NCBI GenBank assembly: GCA_963846495.1
Contig: CAWJWP010000017.1
Location: 62,001 to 126,000, forward strand
Length of the DNA stretch: 64,000 nt
Direction: 5' to 3'
Source: DASYQD01 sp963846495
Lineage (GTDB): Bacteria > Acidobacteriota > Thermoanaerobaculia > Multivoradales > JAIOJS01
In this document: piece by piece, positions 28,604 through 37,475 of the stretch
How the letters are laid out: the number at the start of each line of letters is the position of its first letter
Position numbering within the stretch: position 1 is the first letter of the stretch
Notes under the pieces: generated by a model
Database searches by the model: none
The model's input: the letters and a program-made list of their open reading frames with translations, nothing else
What the model was told of the DNA's origin: nothing
Position numbers and translations under genes: made by a program

Positions 28604-28680
28604 CTCTCCGAGAGACGCGACGGCAACGAAGTGTCCGGGCTCGCGAGCCGCTCCCAGTGCATGCAGCCAGTCAGTGCACC

Positions 28681-28713
28681 CACGAGCGGCGGGATTGTTT
28701 CCCCCGCCGCTCG
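28681..28713 (+). promoter_or_regulatory. Leader hairpin, probable expression platform of the metK riboswitch
   Basis: CGAGCGGCGGG (about 28682-28692) pairs with the complement at about 28702-28712 around a loop containing ATTGTTTCC. The hairpin sits between the riboswitch and the metK ribosome site (GGGAGGGG, about 28730). It lacks a long T-run, so control of translation or a pause is likelier than classic termination. Confidence 0.5.
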
Positions 28714-28744
28714 CCACACACACCAAGCTCGGGAGGGGTCCTCG

Positions 28745-29887
28745 ATGGTCACCGTCGCGTCCGTGGAGAGCCGGGAGACGATCACCGCTGCTACCTACAC
28801 GTTCACCTCCGAGTCGGTGACCGAAGGGCACCCGGACAAGGTCTGCGACTTCGTCGCCGACTCCATCCTCGACGCCTGCCTCGAGCAAGACCCGACGAGC
28901 CGCGTCGCCTGCGAGGTGCTCGCCAAGGAAGACCGCCTGGTGATGGCCGGCGAGATCACCACCAGCGCCTCCATCGACCGCGAGGCGCTGGCGCGCGCAG
29001 CGGTGCGCGAGATCGGTTACGTCCACCCTGACGAGCCGTTCAACGCCGCCGGCCTCACCGTCTACGACTGGATCACCGCGCAGTCGGCCGAGATCGCCCA
29101 GGGCGTCGACCGCGCGGTGGCGGCCGAGCAGGGCGCCGGCGACCAGGGGATCATGTTCGGCTACGCCACCGACGAGACGCCGGAGCTGATGCCGTTGCCG
29201 ATCCTGCTCGCGCACCGGCTCGCCCACGGGCTCGCCGAGGACCGCAAGGCCGGCGGCTACCCGTGGCTGCGGCCCGACGGCAAGACCCAGGTGTCGGTCG
29301 TCTACGAGCGCGACCGTCCGGTCGCCGTCGCCGACGTGCTGGTGTCGACGCAGCACACCGCCGACGCCAGCCGCGAGCTGATCGCCGACTACGTCGCGAC
29401 GCGCCTCTCGCCGCGCATCCTCGGCCCCTGGCTGACGCCGCAGACCCGCTTCATCGTCAACCCCACCGGCTCGTTCGTGCACGGCGGACCGTCGGCGGAT
29501 TGCGGCGTCACCGGCCGCAAGATCATCGTCGACAGCTACGGCGGCGCCGGCCGTCACGGCGGCGGCGCCTTCTCGGGCAAGGACCCGTCGAAGGTCGACA
29601 GGAGCGGCGCCTACTTCTGCCGCTGGGTGGCGCGGCAGATCGTCACGCAGGGGGTCGCGAAGCGCGCCGAAGTGCAGGTCTCGTACGCCATCGGCCAGGC
29701 GCAGCCGGTGTCGGTGAAGGTGGACACCTTCGGCACCGGCGACACGCGCGCGGCCGAGGAGCTGGTGCGCAAGCTCGACTTCCGCCCCGCCGCCATCATC
29801 GAGCGGCTGCAGCTGCTCCAGCCGATCTACCGGCAGACGACCAACTACGGTCACTTCGGCAAGCCCGGTCTGCCCTGGGAGGGTTAG
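28745..29887 (+). CDS. metK: S-adenosylmethionine synthase
   Basis: Makes S-adenosylmethionine from methionine and ATP in the cytoplasm. The 380-residue length is typical. Signatures: FTSESVTEGHPDKVCDFVADSILDA, GAGDQGIMFGYA (methionine/ATP loop) and GGGAFSGKDPSKVDRSGAY, with the usual metal-binding Asp/Glu residues. ATG 28745 was chosen because it follows GGGAGGGG and starts just before the conserved domain; upstream sequence in frame is leader. A SAM-type riboswitch lies in the leader, so the gene is likely feedback repressed. Confidence 0.97.
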   Translation: MVTVASVESRETITAATYTFTSESVTEGHPDKVCDFVADSILDACLEQDPTSRVACEVLAKEDRLVMAGEITTSASIDREALARAAVREIGYVHPDEPFNAAGLTVYDWITAQSAEIAQGVDRAVAAEQGAGDQGIMFGYATDETPELMPLPILLAHRLAHGLAEDRKAGGYPWLRPDGKTQVSVVYERDRPVAVADVLVSTQHTADASRELIADYVATRLSPRILGPWLTPQTRFIVNPTGSFVHGGPSADCGVTGRKIIVDSYGGAGRHGGGAFSGKDPSKVDRSGAYFCRWVARQIVTQGVAKRAEVQVSYAIGQAQPVSVKVDTFGTGDTRAAEELVRKLDFRPAAIIERLQLLQPIYRQTTNYGHFGKPGLPWEG

Positions 29888-29996
29888 CGCGCAGCTAGCG
29901 ACGCAAGGGATCGATCCGTAGGTCGGCGCGGATCGGTCTCGCGCTTCGCGGAGCGGCGTGCTACCTTGAACGGTCTCGTAGGAGGACCGTCCGCCC

Positions 29997-31904
29997 ATGA
30001 AGCCGTTTGCCGTCGGCCTCGCGCTCGCTTTCCTGCTCGCCTCCGCTGCCGCCGCCACGACGTTCGTGCGCGTGCCCGACGAGGCACTCGTCGATCAGGC
30101 GGCGCTGGTGGTGGTGGGCACTGTCGTCTCGCGCGGTGCCGCGCCCGGGCTGATGGCGACCGACTACCGCGTCCGCGTCGACGAGGTGCTGGCCGGCGAG
30201 GCGCAGGGTGAGCTGGCGGTGCGCGTGCCCAGCGGCGGCGACGGGGCACGGCGGCGCAAGATCTGGGGCGCTCCCACCTTCGCGAACGGCGAGCGCACGC
30301 TGCTCTTCCTCACTCCGGGCGGCGCCGGCACCGGCACCTGGCGGGTGATGCACCTCTTCCTCGGCGCCTTCCACGAGGTGCAGGCCGGCGAGCGCACGGT
30401 GGCGGTGCGTGATCTCTCGCAAGTGAGCGAGGTGAAGCTCGCGTCCGAGGGTGCGCTGGCGCCCGCGCCCGCCGATGCCGAGCCGCTGCGCGACTTCGCC
30501 GCCTTCGCACGCTGGGTGCGGGCGCGGCGCGCCGGCGCTGGCACAGCCGCCGATTACCGCGTCGACGAAGCGGCCGCCGGCGAGCTGCGCCGCGTCGCCG
30601 CCAAGGCCACCTACTTCCAGGACCCCTTCGATGGCCGCCGCATGCGCTGGTTCACCTTCGACACCGCCGGCCACGTCGACTTCCTCGCCTTCAACCAGGG
30701 GCAGCAAGGAATCTCCGGCGGCGGCTACGCCGAGTTCCAGGTGGCGCTGCAAGCCTGGAACGCCGAGACGCAAACTCCCCTCGACTATCGGTACGGCGGC
30801 ACCACCACCGTCAACTACGGCCCCGACGAGAACGCGCCGGAGGACGACCTCAACACCATCGTCTTCAACGACCCGCGCAATTTGATCGAGCCTTTCAGCT
30901 GCGCCACCGGCGGCGTCCTCGCATTTGGCGGCCCGGTCTACTTCAACGCGACACGCAACTTCCACGGCGAGCCCTTCCACGAGATCGCCAGCGCCGACAT
31001 CGTGGTGGCCGACGGCATCTCCTGCTTCTTCTCCGGCAGTCCCCAGGGCGTCAAGGCGGCCGAGGAGCTGTTCGCGCACGAGCTCGGCCACACCCTCGGC
31101 CTCGCCCACGCCTGCGGCGACAACGTGTCGCCCTCCTGCTCGAACGCCACTTTCAACGACGCGTTGATGCGTGCCTTCGTGCACGACGACGCCCGCGGCG
31201 CCTCCCTCGCCGCCGACGACCGGACCGGCATCCGCTCGCTCTACTCCGCGGGGACGACAGGGGCGCCGCCGGCGGCCCCCAGCGAGCTCGCCGCCGCGGC
31301 GACCTCGACCAGCGTCGTCCACCTGACTTGGCGCGACAACGCCACCGACGAGACCGGCTTCGTCGTCGAGTACGCCGCCCTGGGCGGCACCTTCGTCCAG
31401 GCCGGCGGCGTGCTGCCCGCCAACACGACGAGCGCCGACGTCTCCGGCCTCACCGAGGCGACCGGCTACCTCTTCCGCGTGCGGGCGCGGAACAACAACG
31501 GCGACTCCGCCAACTCGAACACCGCGAGCGCCGCGACGAACGCCACCATCGCGCCCTGCGTCGAGGGCGCGCAGACGCTCTGCCTGAACCACGACCGTTT
31601 CTCGGTGAAGGTGCGGTGGAAGACCCCCGACGGCGAGAGCGGCCCGGGCGTCGTCATCCCGTTCACCCACGAGTCGGGGGTGGTGTGGTTCTTCTCGGCC
31701 ACCAACCTCGAGCTGATGATCAAGGTGCTCGACGCCTGCGGACCCTTCGAGCGCTACTGGGTCTTCATCGGCGGCATCACCAACGTCGAGTTCCTGGTCA
31801 CCGTCGTCGACACGCAGACCGGCAAGGTGCGCGTCTACCTCAACGAGCAGGGGCACTCGGCGAACGCCGTCACCGACACCAGCGCCTTCGCCACTTGTCC
31901 GTAG
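29997..31904 (+). CDS. Secreted matrixin-like zinc metalloprotease with FN3 and a recurrent C-terminal module
   Basis: A 635-residue exported protein. Signal peptide MKPFAVGLALAFLLASAAAA; residues about 20-190 are a beta-rich region; the protease domain follows, with zinc motif HELGHTLGLAH from His361 and Met-turn region NDALMRAFVHDD. A fibronectin-III domain (PSELAAAATSTSVVHLTWRDNATDETGFVVEY) spans about 423-515. The last 110 residues (CVEGAQTLCLNHDRFSVKVRW...VWFFSATNLELMIKVLDAC...TDTSAFATC) are a module also present twice in the protein at 44589-48143. An AGGAGG ribosome site precedes ATG 29997. Confidence 0.88.
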   Translation: MKPFAVGLALAFLLASAAAATTFVRVPDEALVDQAALVVVGTVVSRGAAPGLMATDYRVRVDEVLAGEAQGELAVRVPSGGDGARRRKIWGAPTFANGERTLLFLTPGGAGTGTWRVMHLFLGAFHEVQAGERTVAVRDLSQVSEVKLASEGALAPAPADAEPLRDFAAFARWVRARRAGAGTAADYRVDEAAAGELRRVAAKATYFQDPFDGRRMRWFTFDTAGHVDFLAFNQGQQGISGGGYAEFQVALQAWNAETQTPLDYRYGGTTTVNYGPDENAPEDDLNTIVFNDPRNLIEPFSCATGGVLAFGGPVYFNATRNFHGEPFHEIASADIVVADGISCFFSGSPQGVKAAEELFAHELGHTLGLAHACGDNVSPSCSNATFNDALMRAFVHDDARGASLAADDRTGIRSLYSAGTTGAPPAAPSELAAAATSTSVVHLTWRDNATDETGFVVEYAALGGTFVQAGGVLPANTTSADVSGLTEATGYLFRVRARNNNGDSANSNTASAATNATIAPCVEGAQTLCLNHDRFSVKVRWKTPDGESGPGVVIPFTHESGVVWFFSATNLELMIKVLDACGPFERYWVFIGGITNVEFLVTVVDTQTGKVRVYLNEQGHSANAVTDTSAFATCP

Positions 31905-32077
31905 AGCGGCGCCACCGCCGCACTACGGCCAAGCTCGCGCCGAGACGCCTCCGGCGGCTTTGCCGGCGCTAGAATAGGCGCCGGGCTCCGCCGAAAATGT
32001 GCGATTCCCCACCCGGCCCCGCCGGCCGGGAACGGCCTTTGATCGTCCAGGCCCAACCGAGGAGGCACGAACGACCC

Positions 32078-33803
32078 ATGGCGACCAAGTACATCTTCAT
32101 CACCGGCGGCGTCGTCTCCTCCCTCGGCAAGGGCGTCGCCGCGGCCTCCGTCGGCGCCATCCTCGAGGCGCGCGGCTTCTCGGTGACGCTGATGAAGTTC
32201 GACCCCTACGTCAACGTCGACCCGGGGACGATGTCGCCCTACCAGCACGGCGAGGTCTTCGTCACCCACGACGGCGCCGAGACCGACCTCGACTTGGGCC
32301 ACTACGAGCGCTTCACCCACACCGTCACCTCGCGCAAGCACAACTACACGACCGGCCAGATCTACTCCTCGGTGATCGAGAAGGAGCGCCGCGGCGACTA
32401 CCTGGGGAAGACCGTCCAGGTCATCCCCCACATCACCGACGAGATCAAGGCCGCCATGCACGGCGTCGCCGACGGCCATGACGTCGTCATCATCGAGATC
32501 GGCGGCACGGTGGGCGACATCGAGTCGCTCCCGTTCCTCGAGGCGATCCGGCAGATGCGGCTCGAGCTCGGGCGCAACAACGCGGTGAACATCCACTTGA
32601 CGCTGGTGCCTTACATCAAGGCCGCCGACGAGCTGAAGACGAAGCCCACCCAGCACTCGGTCGCCACCCTGCGCGCCATCGGCATCTCGCCCGACGTGCT
32701 GCTCTGCCGCGTCGATCGGCCGCTCTCCGACGACCTGCGCCGGAAGATCGGTCTCTTCTGCAACCTCACCCACGAGCAGGTCATCGCCGCCCGCGACGTG
32801 CCGACGATCTACGAAGTGCCGCTGATGTTTCGCGCGAGAAGGGCTCGACGAGCTGCTCCTCGACCTGCTCAAGCTCCCGTCGCCGCACGAGATCGACCTC
32901 TCGGGGTGGGAGGCGCTGGTCTCCAAGATCAAGCAGCCGCGCGAGACGGTGAAGATCGGCATCGTCGGCAAGTACGTCGAGTTCCCCGACTCCTACAAGA
33001 GCCTCAACGAGGCGCTGCTGCACGGCGGCATCGCCAACGACGCCAAGGTCGAGCTCGTCTACGTCAACGCCGAGGAGCTCGAGGGATCGCACAGGCCGCA
33101 CGACATGTTCGAGGTCGACGCCCTGCTGGTGCCGATCGGCTTCGGCCGCCGCGGCACCGAGGGGAAGATCCAGGCCATCCGCTATGCGCGCGAGCGCCAG
33201 GTGCCGTTCTTCGGCATCTGCCTCGGCATGCAGTGCATGGTGATCGAGCACGCGCGCAACGTGCTCGGCATCTCGACCGCCAACTCGACGGAGTTCGACC
33301 AGGACACTCCCGACCCGGTCATCTACAAGCTGCGCGACCTGCTCGGTGTCGAGGCAATGGGCGGCACCATGCGGCTCGGCGCCTACCCGTGCCGGCTGAA
33401 GGAAGGGACGCTGGCGCGCCAGGTCTACGGCGTGCCCGAGATACAGGAGCGCCACCGCCACCGCTACGAGGTCAACCAGAAGTACCTGCCGCGGCTGCAG
33501 GAGGCCGGGCTGGTGGTTTCGGGGCTGTCGCCGGACGGCAAGTTCGTGGAGATGGTCGAGCTACCGGGGCACCCGTGGTTCCTCGGCTGTCAGTTCCACC
33601 CCGAGTACCAGAGCAAGCCCACCGAGCCGCACCCGCTGTTCGTCTCCTACATCCGCGCCGCGCTCGACCACAAGCGCCGCCGCGTACAGCCGGAGCAGGA
33701 GCGCGAGCGCGAGGTGGTGGCGGCGGCCGAAGCCGCGGCGGCGCGCGAGGCGGTGGAAGCCCAGGGCAGCGCGGCGGTGCCGGCCGCCGAGCATCTGTCT
33801 TGA
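32078..33803 (+). CDS. pyrG: CTP synthase, frameshifted near 32831
   Basis: Aminates UTP to CTP using glutamine. The synthetase half starts MATKYIFITGGVVSSLGKGVAAAS and contains KFDPYVNVDPGTMSPYQHGEVFV and IIEIGGTVGDIESLPFLEAIRQ. After EVPLMFR the frame shifts by one extra base (CGCGCG at about 32829-32834). The next frame continues REGLDELLLDLLKLPSPHEIDLSGW and the glutamine amidotransferase domain, with nucleophile Cys in FGICLGMQCMVIEHARN and the His-Glu pair in FHPEYQSKP. The corrected length is about 574 residues, including a charged C-terminal tail. A ribosome site GAGGAGG precedes ATG 32078. It is followed by kdsA, a common arrangement. Confidence 0.93.
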
Positions 33804-33864
33804 GCGCGGCTGTTCGGAGCGCGGGCAGGACCGCGGCACGGGGCGCGCGGGCCGGAGGAGAGGC

Positions 33865-34715
33865 GTGAGCGTGACCGTCGTGCGACGCCATCGAGCTCGC
33901 GCCGGGCGTCACGATCGGCGGCGACTCGTTCCCCTTCATCGCAGGCCCGTGCGTCATCGAGAGCGAGGAGCTCGCGCTAGACGTGGCGCGGCGGCTCGCG
34001 GCGATGGCGCACCGCCTCGGCCTGCCGCTCGTCTTCAAGGCCTCCTTCGACAAAGCCAACCGCAGCTCGATCAAGAGCTACCGCGGCCCGGGGCTGGAAG
34101 AAGGGCTGCGCGTGCTGCGCCTGGTGCGCGAGGAGACCGGGCTGCCGCTGCTCACCGACGTCCACGAGCCGGCGCAGTGCGAGCGCGTCGCCGAGGTGTG
34201 CGACGTGCTGCAGATCCCCGCCTTCCTTTCGCGGCAGACCGACCTGCTGCTGGCGGCGGCGCGCACCGGCCGCGCCGTCAACGTCAAGAAGGGGCAGTTC
34301 CTCGCCCCCGAGGACGCGCGCCTCGCCGTCGAGAAGGCGGCCGCGGTGGGCAACCACCGCGTCTTCGTCACCGAGCGCGGCGTCTCCTTCGGCTACCACA
34401 ACCTCGTCGTCGACATGCGCTCGTTCGCCATCCTCCACGAGCTCGGCATCCCCGTCGTCTTCGACGTCACTCACTCGCTCCAGCTCCCGGGCAGCGGCGA
34501 AGGCAGTCACCGGCGGCGACCGCCGCTTCGCCGAGCCGCTAGCGCGTGCCGCCGTGGCGGCGGGGGCCGACGGCCTCTTCATGGAAGTCCACCCGGATCC
34601 CGACCACGCTCTGTCGGACGCAGCGACTCAGCTGCCCCTCGACCGCGCCGAAGCGCTCGCGATCTCAGCGCTCGAGATCCGCCGCGCGCTGCAGGCCGCA
34701 GTGCCGCTGGCGTAG
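33865..34715 (+). CDS. kdsA: 3-deoxy-8-phosphooctulonate synthase (Kdo-8-P synthase), two frameshifts
   Basis: Condenses phosphoenolpyruvate and arabinose-5-phosphate to Kdo-8-phosphate for LPS. GTG 33865 begins MSVTVV; an extra base near 33880 hides the true continuation AIELAPGVTIGGDSFPFIAGPCVIESEELALD. The body is intact: LVFKASFDKANRSSIKSYRGPGLEEGLRVL, LTDVHEPAQCERVAEVCDVLQIPAFLSRQTDLL, VNVKKGQFLAPED and GVSFGYHNLVVDMRS. A second extra base near 34498-34504 precedes AVTGGDRRFAEPLARAAVAAGADGLFMEVHPDPDHALSDAATQLPL, ending VPLA at TAG 34713-34715. The corrected length of 282 residues is standard for KdsA. Confidence 0.92.
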
Positions 34716-34718
34716 CAG

Positions 34719-34862
34719 TTACAACTTCTTCCGCGGGCGGTCCGGCAACGAATCGCTTGCCGAGACAAGCTCGATGTCGATCGGCACGAAGTAGTCCTTC
34801 ACAGGACACTTCAACAGCCAATCAACCAGTCCTGGGTTCGACGGACCTTTGCGCGTCTTCAC
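34719..34862 (-). CDS. Short basic ORF between kdsA and kdsD
   Basis: A 47-residue frame from GTG 34862 to TAA 34719-34721, antisense to the surrounding operon. It reads VKTRKGPSNPGLVDWLLKC, then PVKDYFVPIDIELVSASDS and LPDRPRKKL. The composition (balanced, lower GC than its neighbours) is protein-like, and a stop codon lies just three codons upstream. No family is recognised. It may be a small horizontally acquired gene or a remnant; it interrupts the Kdo operon spacing. Confidence 0.4.
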   Translation of the reverse strand: MKTRKGPSNPGLVDWLLKCPVKDYFVPIDIELVSASDSLPDRPRKKL

Positions 34863-34924
34863 ACGCTTAGCCTAGCGCTGCGGTCGCGGCTAATGCTCTG
34901 ACCCCGCAGTTATACTGCCGGCCG

Positions 34925-35893
34925 ATGTCGCACAGGCCTCCTCGGGAGGTGGCGCGGGAGGTCCTGGAGATCGAGTCGCAGGCCATCCGCGACCTCCTGC
35001 CGCAGCTCGACGGCGCTTTCGATCGGGCCGTCGAGATGGTGCGCGGCTGCCGCGGACGCGTCGTCTGCACGGGCATGGGGAAGAGCGGGCTGGTGATGCA
35101 GAAGGTCGCCGCCACCCTCTCCTCCACCGGCACGCCGGCGCTCTTCCTCCACCCGGCGGAGGCGATCCACGGTGACCTCGGCATGCTGGTGGAAGGCGAC
35201 CTCGTGCTCGCCGCCTCGAACTCCGGCACCACCGAGGAGATCCTGCGGCTCGTGGAGACGCTCAAGCGGCTGGGGATCGCGCTCATCGCCATCACCGGCC
35301 GACCCGGGAGCCCGCTGGCGCGGCTCGCGGACGTGCACTTGTCGGTGGCAATCCGCCAGGAGGCGTGTCCGTTGAACCTCGCCCCGACGGCTTCGACGAC
35401 CGCCACGCTCGCCATCGGCGATGCGCTGGCGATGGCGGTGATGGAGGCGCGCGGCTTCACCGATCAGGACTTCGCGCGTCTCCACCCCGGCGGCCGGCTC
35501 GGCAAGCAGCTGATGCGCGTGCGCGAGCTGATGCACGCCGGCGAGGACGTGCCCAAGGTCCACCTCGACACGCCGATGCGCGAGGCGATCTACGAGATGT
35601 CGAAGAAGGGCCTCGGCATCACCGCCGTCGTCGACGGCGACGAGCGGCTCGCCGGCGTCATCTCCGACGGCGACCTGCGGCGGCTGCTCGAGCACGACGA
35701 AGGACTGCTCAAGCGAACCGCCGGCGAGTGCATGAAGACCTCGCCGAAGACGATCGCCGGCGACGAGCTGGCGCCGGCGGCGCTCAAGAAGATGGAGGAC
35801 CATCGCATCACCGCCCTCCTCGTCTGCGACGACGGCGGCCGCCTCGAAGGGGTCGTGCACGTACACGACCTGTGGGGGCTGGAGCTCTTCTAG
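34925..35893 (+). CDS. kdsD: Arabinose-5-phosphate isomerase (KpsF/GutQ family)
   Basis: Converts ribulose-5-phosphate to arabinose-5-phosphate, the first step of Kdo synthesis. The 322-residue protein has an N-terminal SIS domain (GRVVCTGMGKSGLVMQKVAATLSSTGTPALFLHPAEAIHGDLGM; SNSGTTEEILRLVE) and two C-terminal CBS domains (VHLDTPMREAIYEMSKKGLGITAVVD and MKTSPKTIAGDELAPAALKKMEDHRITALLV). Its stop is followed after 2 bp by the kdsC GTG, giving a kdsA-kdsD-kdsC order in which each enzyme feeds the pathway. Confidence 0.95.
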   Translation: MSHRPPREVAREVLEIESQAIRDLLPQLDGAFDRAVEMVRGCRGRVVCTGMGKSGLVMQKVAATLSSTGTPALFLHPAEAIHGDLGMLVEGDLVLAASNSGTTEEILRLVETLKRLGIALIAITGRPGSPLARLADVHLSVAIRQEACPLNLAPTASTTATLAIGDALAMAVMEARGFTDQDFARLHPGGRLGKQLMRVRELMHAGEDVPKVHLDTPMREAIYEMSKKGLGITAVVDGDERLAGVISDGDLRRLLEHDEGLLKRTAGECMKTSPKTIAGDELAPAALKKMEDHRITALLVCDDGGRLEGVVHVHDLWGLELF

Positions 35894-35895
35894 CC

Positions 35896-36453
35896 GTGGG
35901 CGACGCGCACGTCTCGCGACTCGCGGCCGACGAATTCGCGCGCCGCGCGGGCGCCGTCGAATGGGTGGTGCTCGACGTCGACGGCGTGCTCACCACCGGC
36001 CTCGTCTCCTACCTCTCGCAAGGCGGCGAGATGCTGAGCTTCGACATCAAGGACGGCCACGGCATCAAGCTCCTGCAGCGCGCCGGCGTCAAGGTGGGGG
36101 TGCTCACCGGGCGCAGCAGCGGCGCCCTGCGCACGCGCGCCGAGGACCTCGAGCTCGACGCGGTGATGATCGGCCGCAACGACAAGGCCGCCGCCTTCGC
36201 CGAGCTGTGCGCGCGCTATCGCGTCGAGCCGTCGCGCGTCGCGGCGGCCGGCGACGACCTCCAGGACCTGCCGATGCTGCTCGCCTGCGGCCTCTCCTTC
36301 GCGCCCGCCGACGCGGTGGCGGAGGTGCGCGACGCCGTCCACTGCGTGCTGTCGCGCGACGGCGGCCGCCGCGCCGTGCGCGAGCTCGCCGAGCTGCTGT
36401 TGCGAGCGCGCGGCGCTTGGGACGGCATCGTCGACTCCTTCCGCGGCGGATGA
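35896..36453 (+). CDS. kdsC: Kdo-8-phosphate phosphatase
   Basis: A type C0 HAD phosphatase that releases Kdo from Kdo-8-phosphate. The 185-residue protein shows motif I VVLDVDGVLTTG, the characteristic loop FDIKDGHGIKLLQRAGVKVGVLTGRSSGALRTRAEDL, and GDDLQDLPMLLACGLSFAPADA. It has no large cap domain, as expected for this tetrameric class. GTG 35896 was chosen because it follows the kdsD stop by 2 bp; upstream in-frame sequence belongs to kdsD in another frame. It ends 28 bp before the acyltransferase gene. Confidence 0.94.
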   Translation: MGDAHVSRLAADEFARRAGAVEWVVLDVDGVLTTGLVSYLSQGGEMLSFDIKDGHGIKLLQRAGVKVGVLTGRSSGALRTRAEDLELDAVMIGRNDKAAAFAELCARYRVEPSRVAAAGDDLQDLPMLLACGLSFAPADAVAEVRDAVHCVLSRDGGRRAVRELAELLLRARGAWDGIVDSFRGG

Positions 36454-36481
36454 GAGCCGCGCTGGCCCACGAGGTCGGCGC

Positions 36482-37441
36482 ATGAGCCGTCGCGCCGCCT
36501 GGCGGCGGCTGCGCGCGCGGCTCGGCGCGGGCCTCGTCGCTGCGTTGCAGCTGCTGCTCCGCCCCGTGGGCTGGCGCGCCGCCCAGCGGATCGGCGCGCT
36601 GCTCGGCCGCGTCGTTTACCTCCTCGCTGCGCGCGAGCGCCGGCGCGCGCTCGACCACCTCGCCGTCGCCTTTCCGGCGAGCACGGCGCCGGAGCGACAC
36701 CGCCTGGCTCGCGCCTGTTTCGCGCACCTCGGCACCTCGCTGCTCGAATGCCTCAAGCTGTCGAGCATGCCGCTCGAGGCGGTCGCGCGCTGGGCCAGCG
36801 CCGAAGGCTGGGACGTCGTCGAGGAGCTGCGGCGCGCCGGGCGTCCGATCCTCTTCCTCACCGCTCACTGCGGCAATTGGGAGCTGCTCTCGCCGGTGAC
36901 GACGCTGCACGGCGTGCGCATCACCGCCTTCGCGCGGCAGCAGGAGGTTCCCGCCTTCGACCGCCTGACGACGCGCCTGCGCGCTCACCTCGGTGCCGCA
37001 GCCACCATCTCGCGCGGCGCGCCCGGCGCCGCGCGCGAGCTCCTTCGCGCCCTGCGGAGCGGTGGCGCGCTCGCCATGCTCATCGACCAGGACACCAAGG
37101 TCGAGGGCACCTGGGTGCCCTTCTTCGGCCGCCCCGCGTTCACGCCGCTGGGCGCGGCGCAGATCGCGTTGCGCAACGACATGGCCGTCGTGCCCGCGTT
37201 CTCCGAGCGCTTCGCGGATGGCACGCACCGCGTCACCTTCCATCGCGCTCTCGACCTGCCCGCCGACGCGACCGCCGCGACGGCGCTGATGACCGCGGCC
37301 ATCGAAGCGCAGATTCGCCGCCGTCCCGAGCAGTGGGTGTGGATGCACCGGAGGTGGCGTCGCCAGCCTCCTGAGTCTGAGCCGGTCTCGGTCAAGAAAG
37401 CCTCGTCCGGCGAACGTACAGTCGAGGGCGGCGAAGGCTAG
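36482..37441 (+). CDS. lpxL: Lipid A biosynthesis acyltransferase (LpxL/HtrB family)
   Basis: Adds secondary acyl chains to Kdo-lipid IVA at the inner membrane. The 319-residue protein has an N-terminal membrane-associating helix (LGAGLVAALQLLLRPVGW), the catalytic HxxxxE motif HCGNWE (His129), and the motif LIDQDTKVEGTWVPFFGRPAFTPLGAAQIA. Which position it acylates cannot be told. It is the last gene of the kdsA-kdsD-kdsC-lpxL cluster, consistent with an outer membrane containing Kdo-lipid A. Confidence 0.9.
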   Translation: MSRRAAWRRLRARLGAGLVAALQLLLRPVGWRAAQRIGALLGRVVYLLAARERRRALDHLAVAFPASTAPERHRLARACFAHLGTSLLECLKLSSMPLEAVARWASAEGWDVVEELRRAGRPILFLTAHCGNWELLSPVTTLHGVRITAFARQQEVPAFDRLTTRLRAHLGAAATISRGAPGAARELLRALRSGGALAMLIDQDTKVEGTWVPFFGRPAFTPLGAAQIALRNDMAVVPAFSERFADGTHRVTFHRALDLPADATAATALMTAAIEAQIRRRPEQWVWMHRRWRRQPPESEPVSVKKASSGERTVEGGEG

Positions 37442-37475
37442 GCCGGCAGCGACCGGTTGCTACAGTCCGCCTCGG

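Noticed and set aside
31909..32077. Possible riboswitch upstream of pyrG
   Set aside because: Only a short GC-rich leader and ribosome site were seen; no conserved RNA core was recognised.
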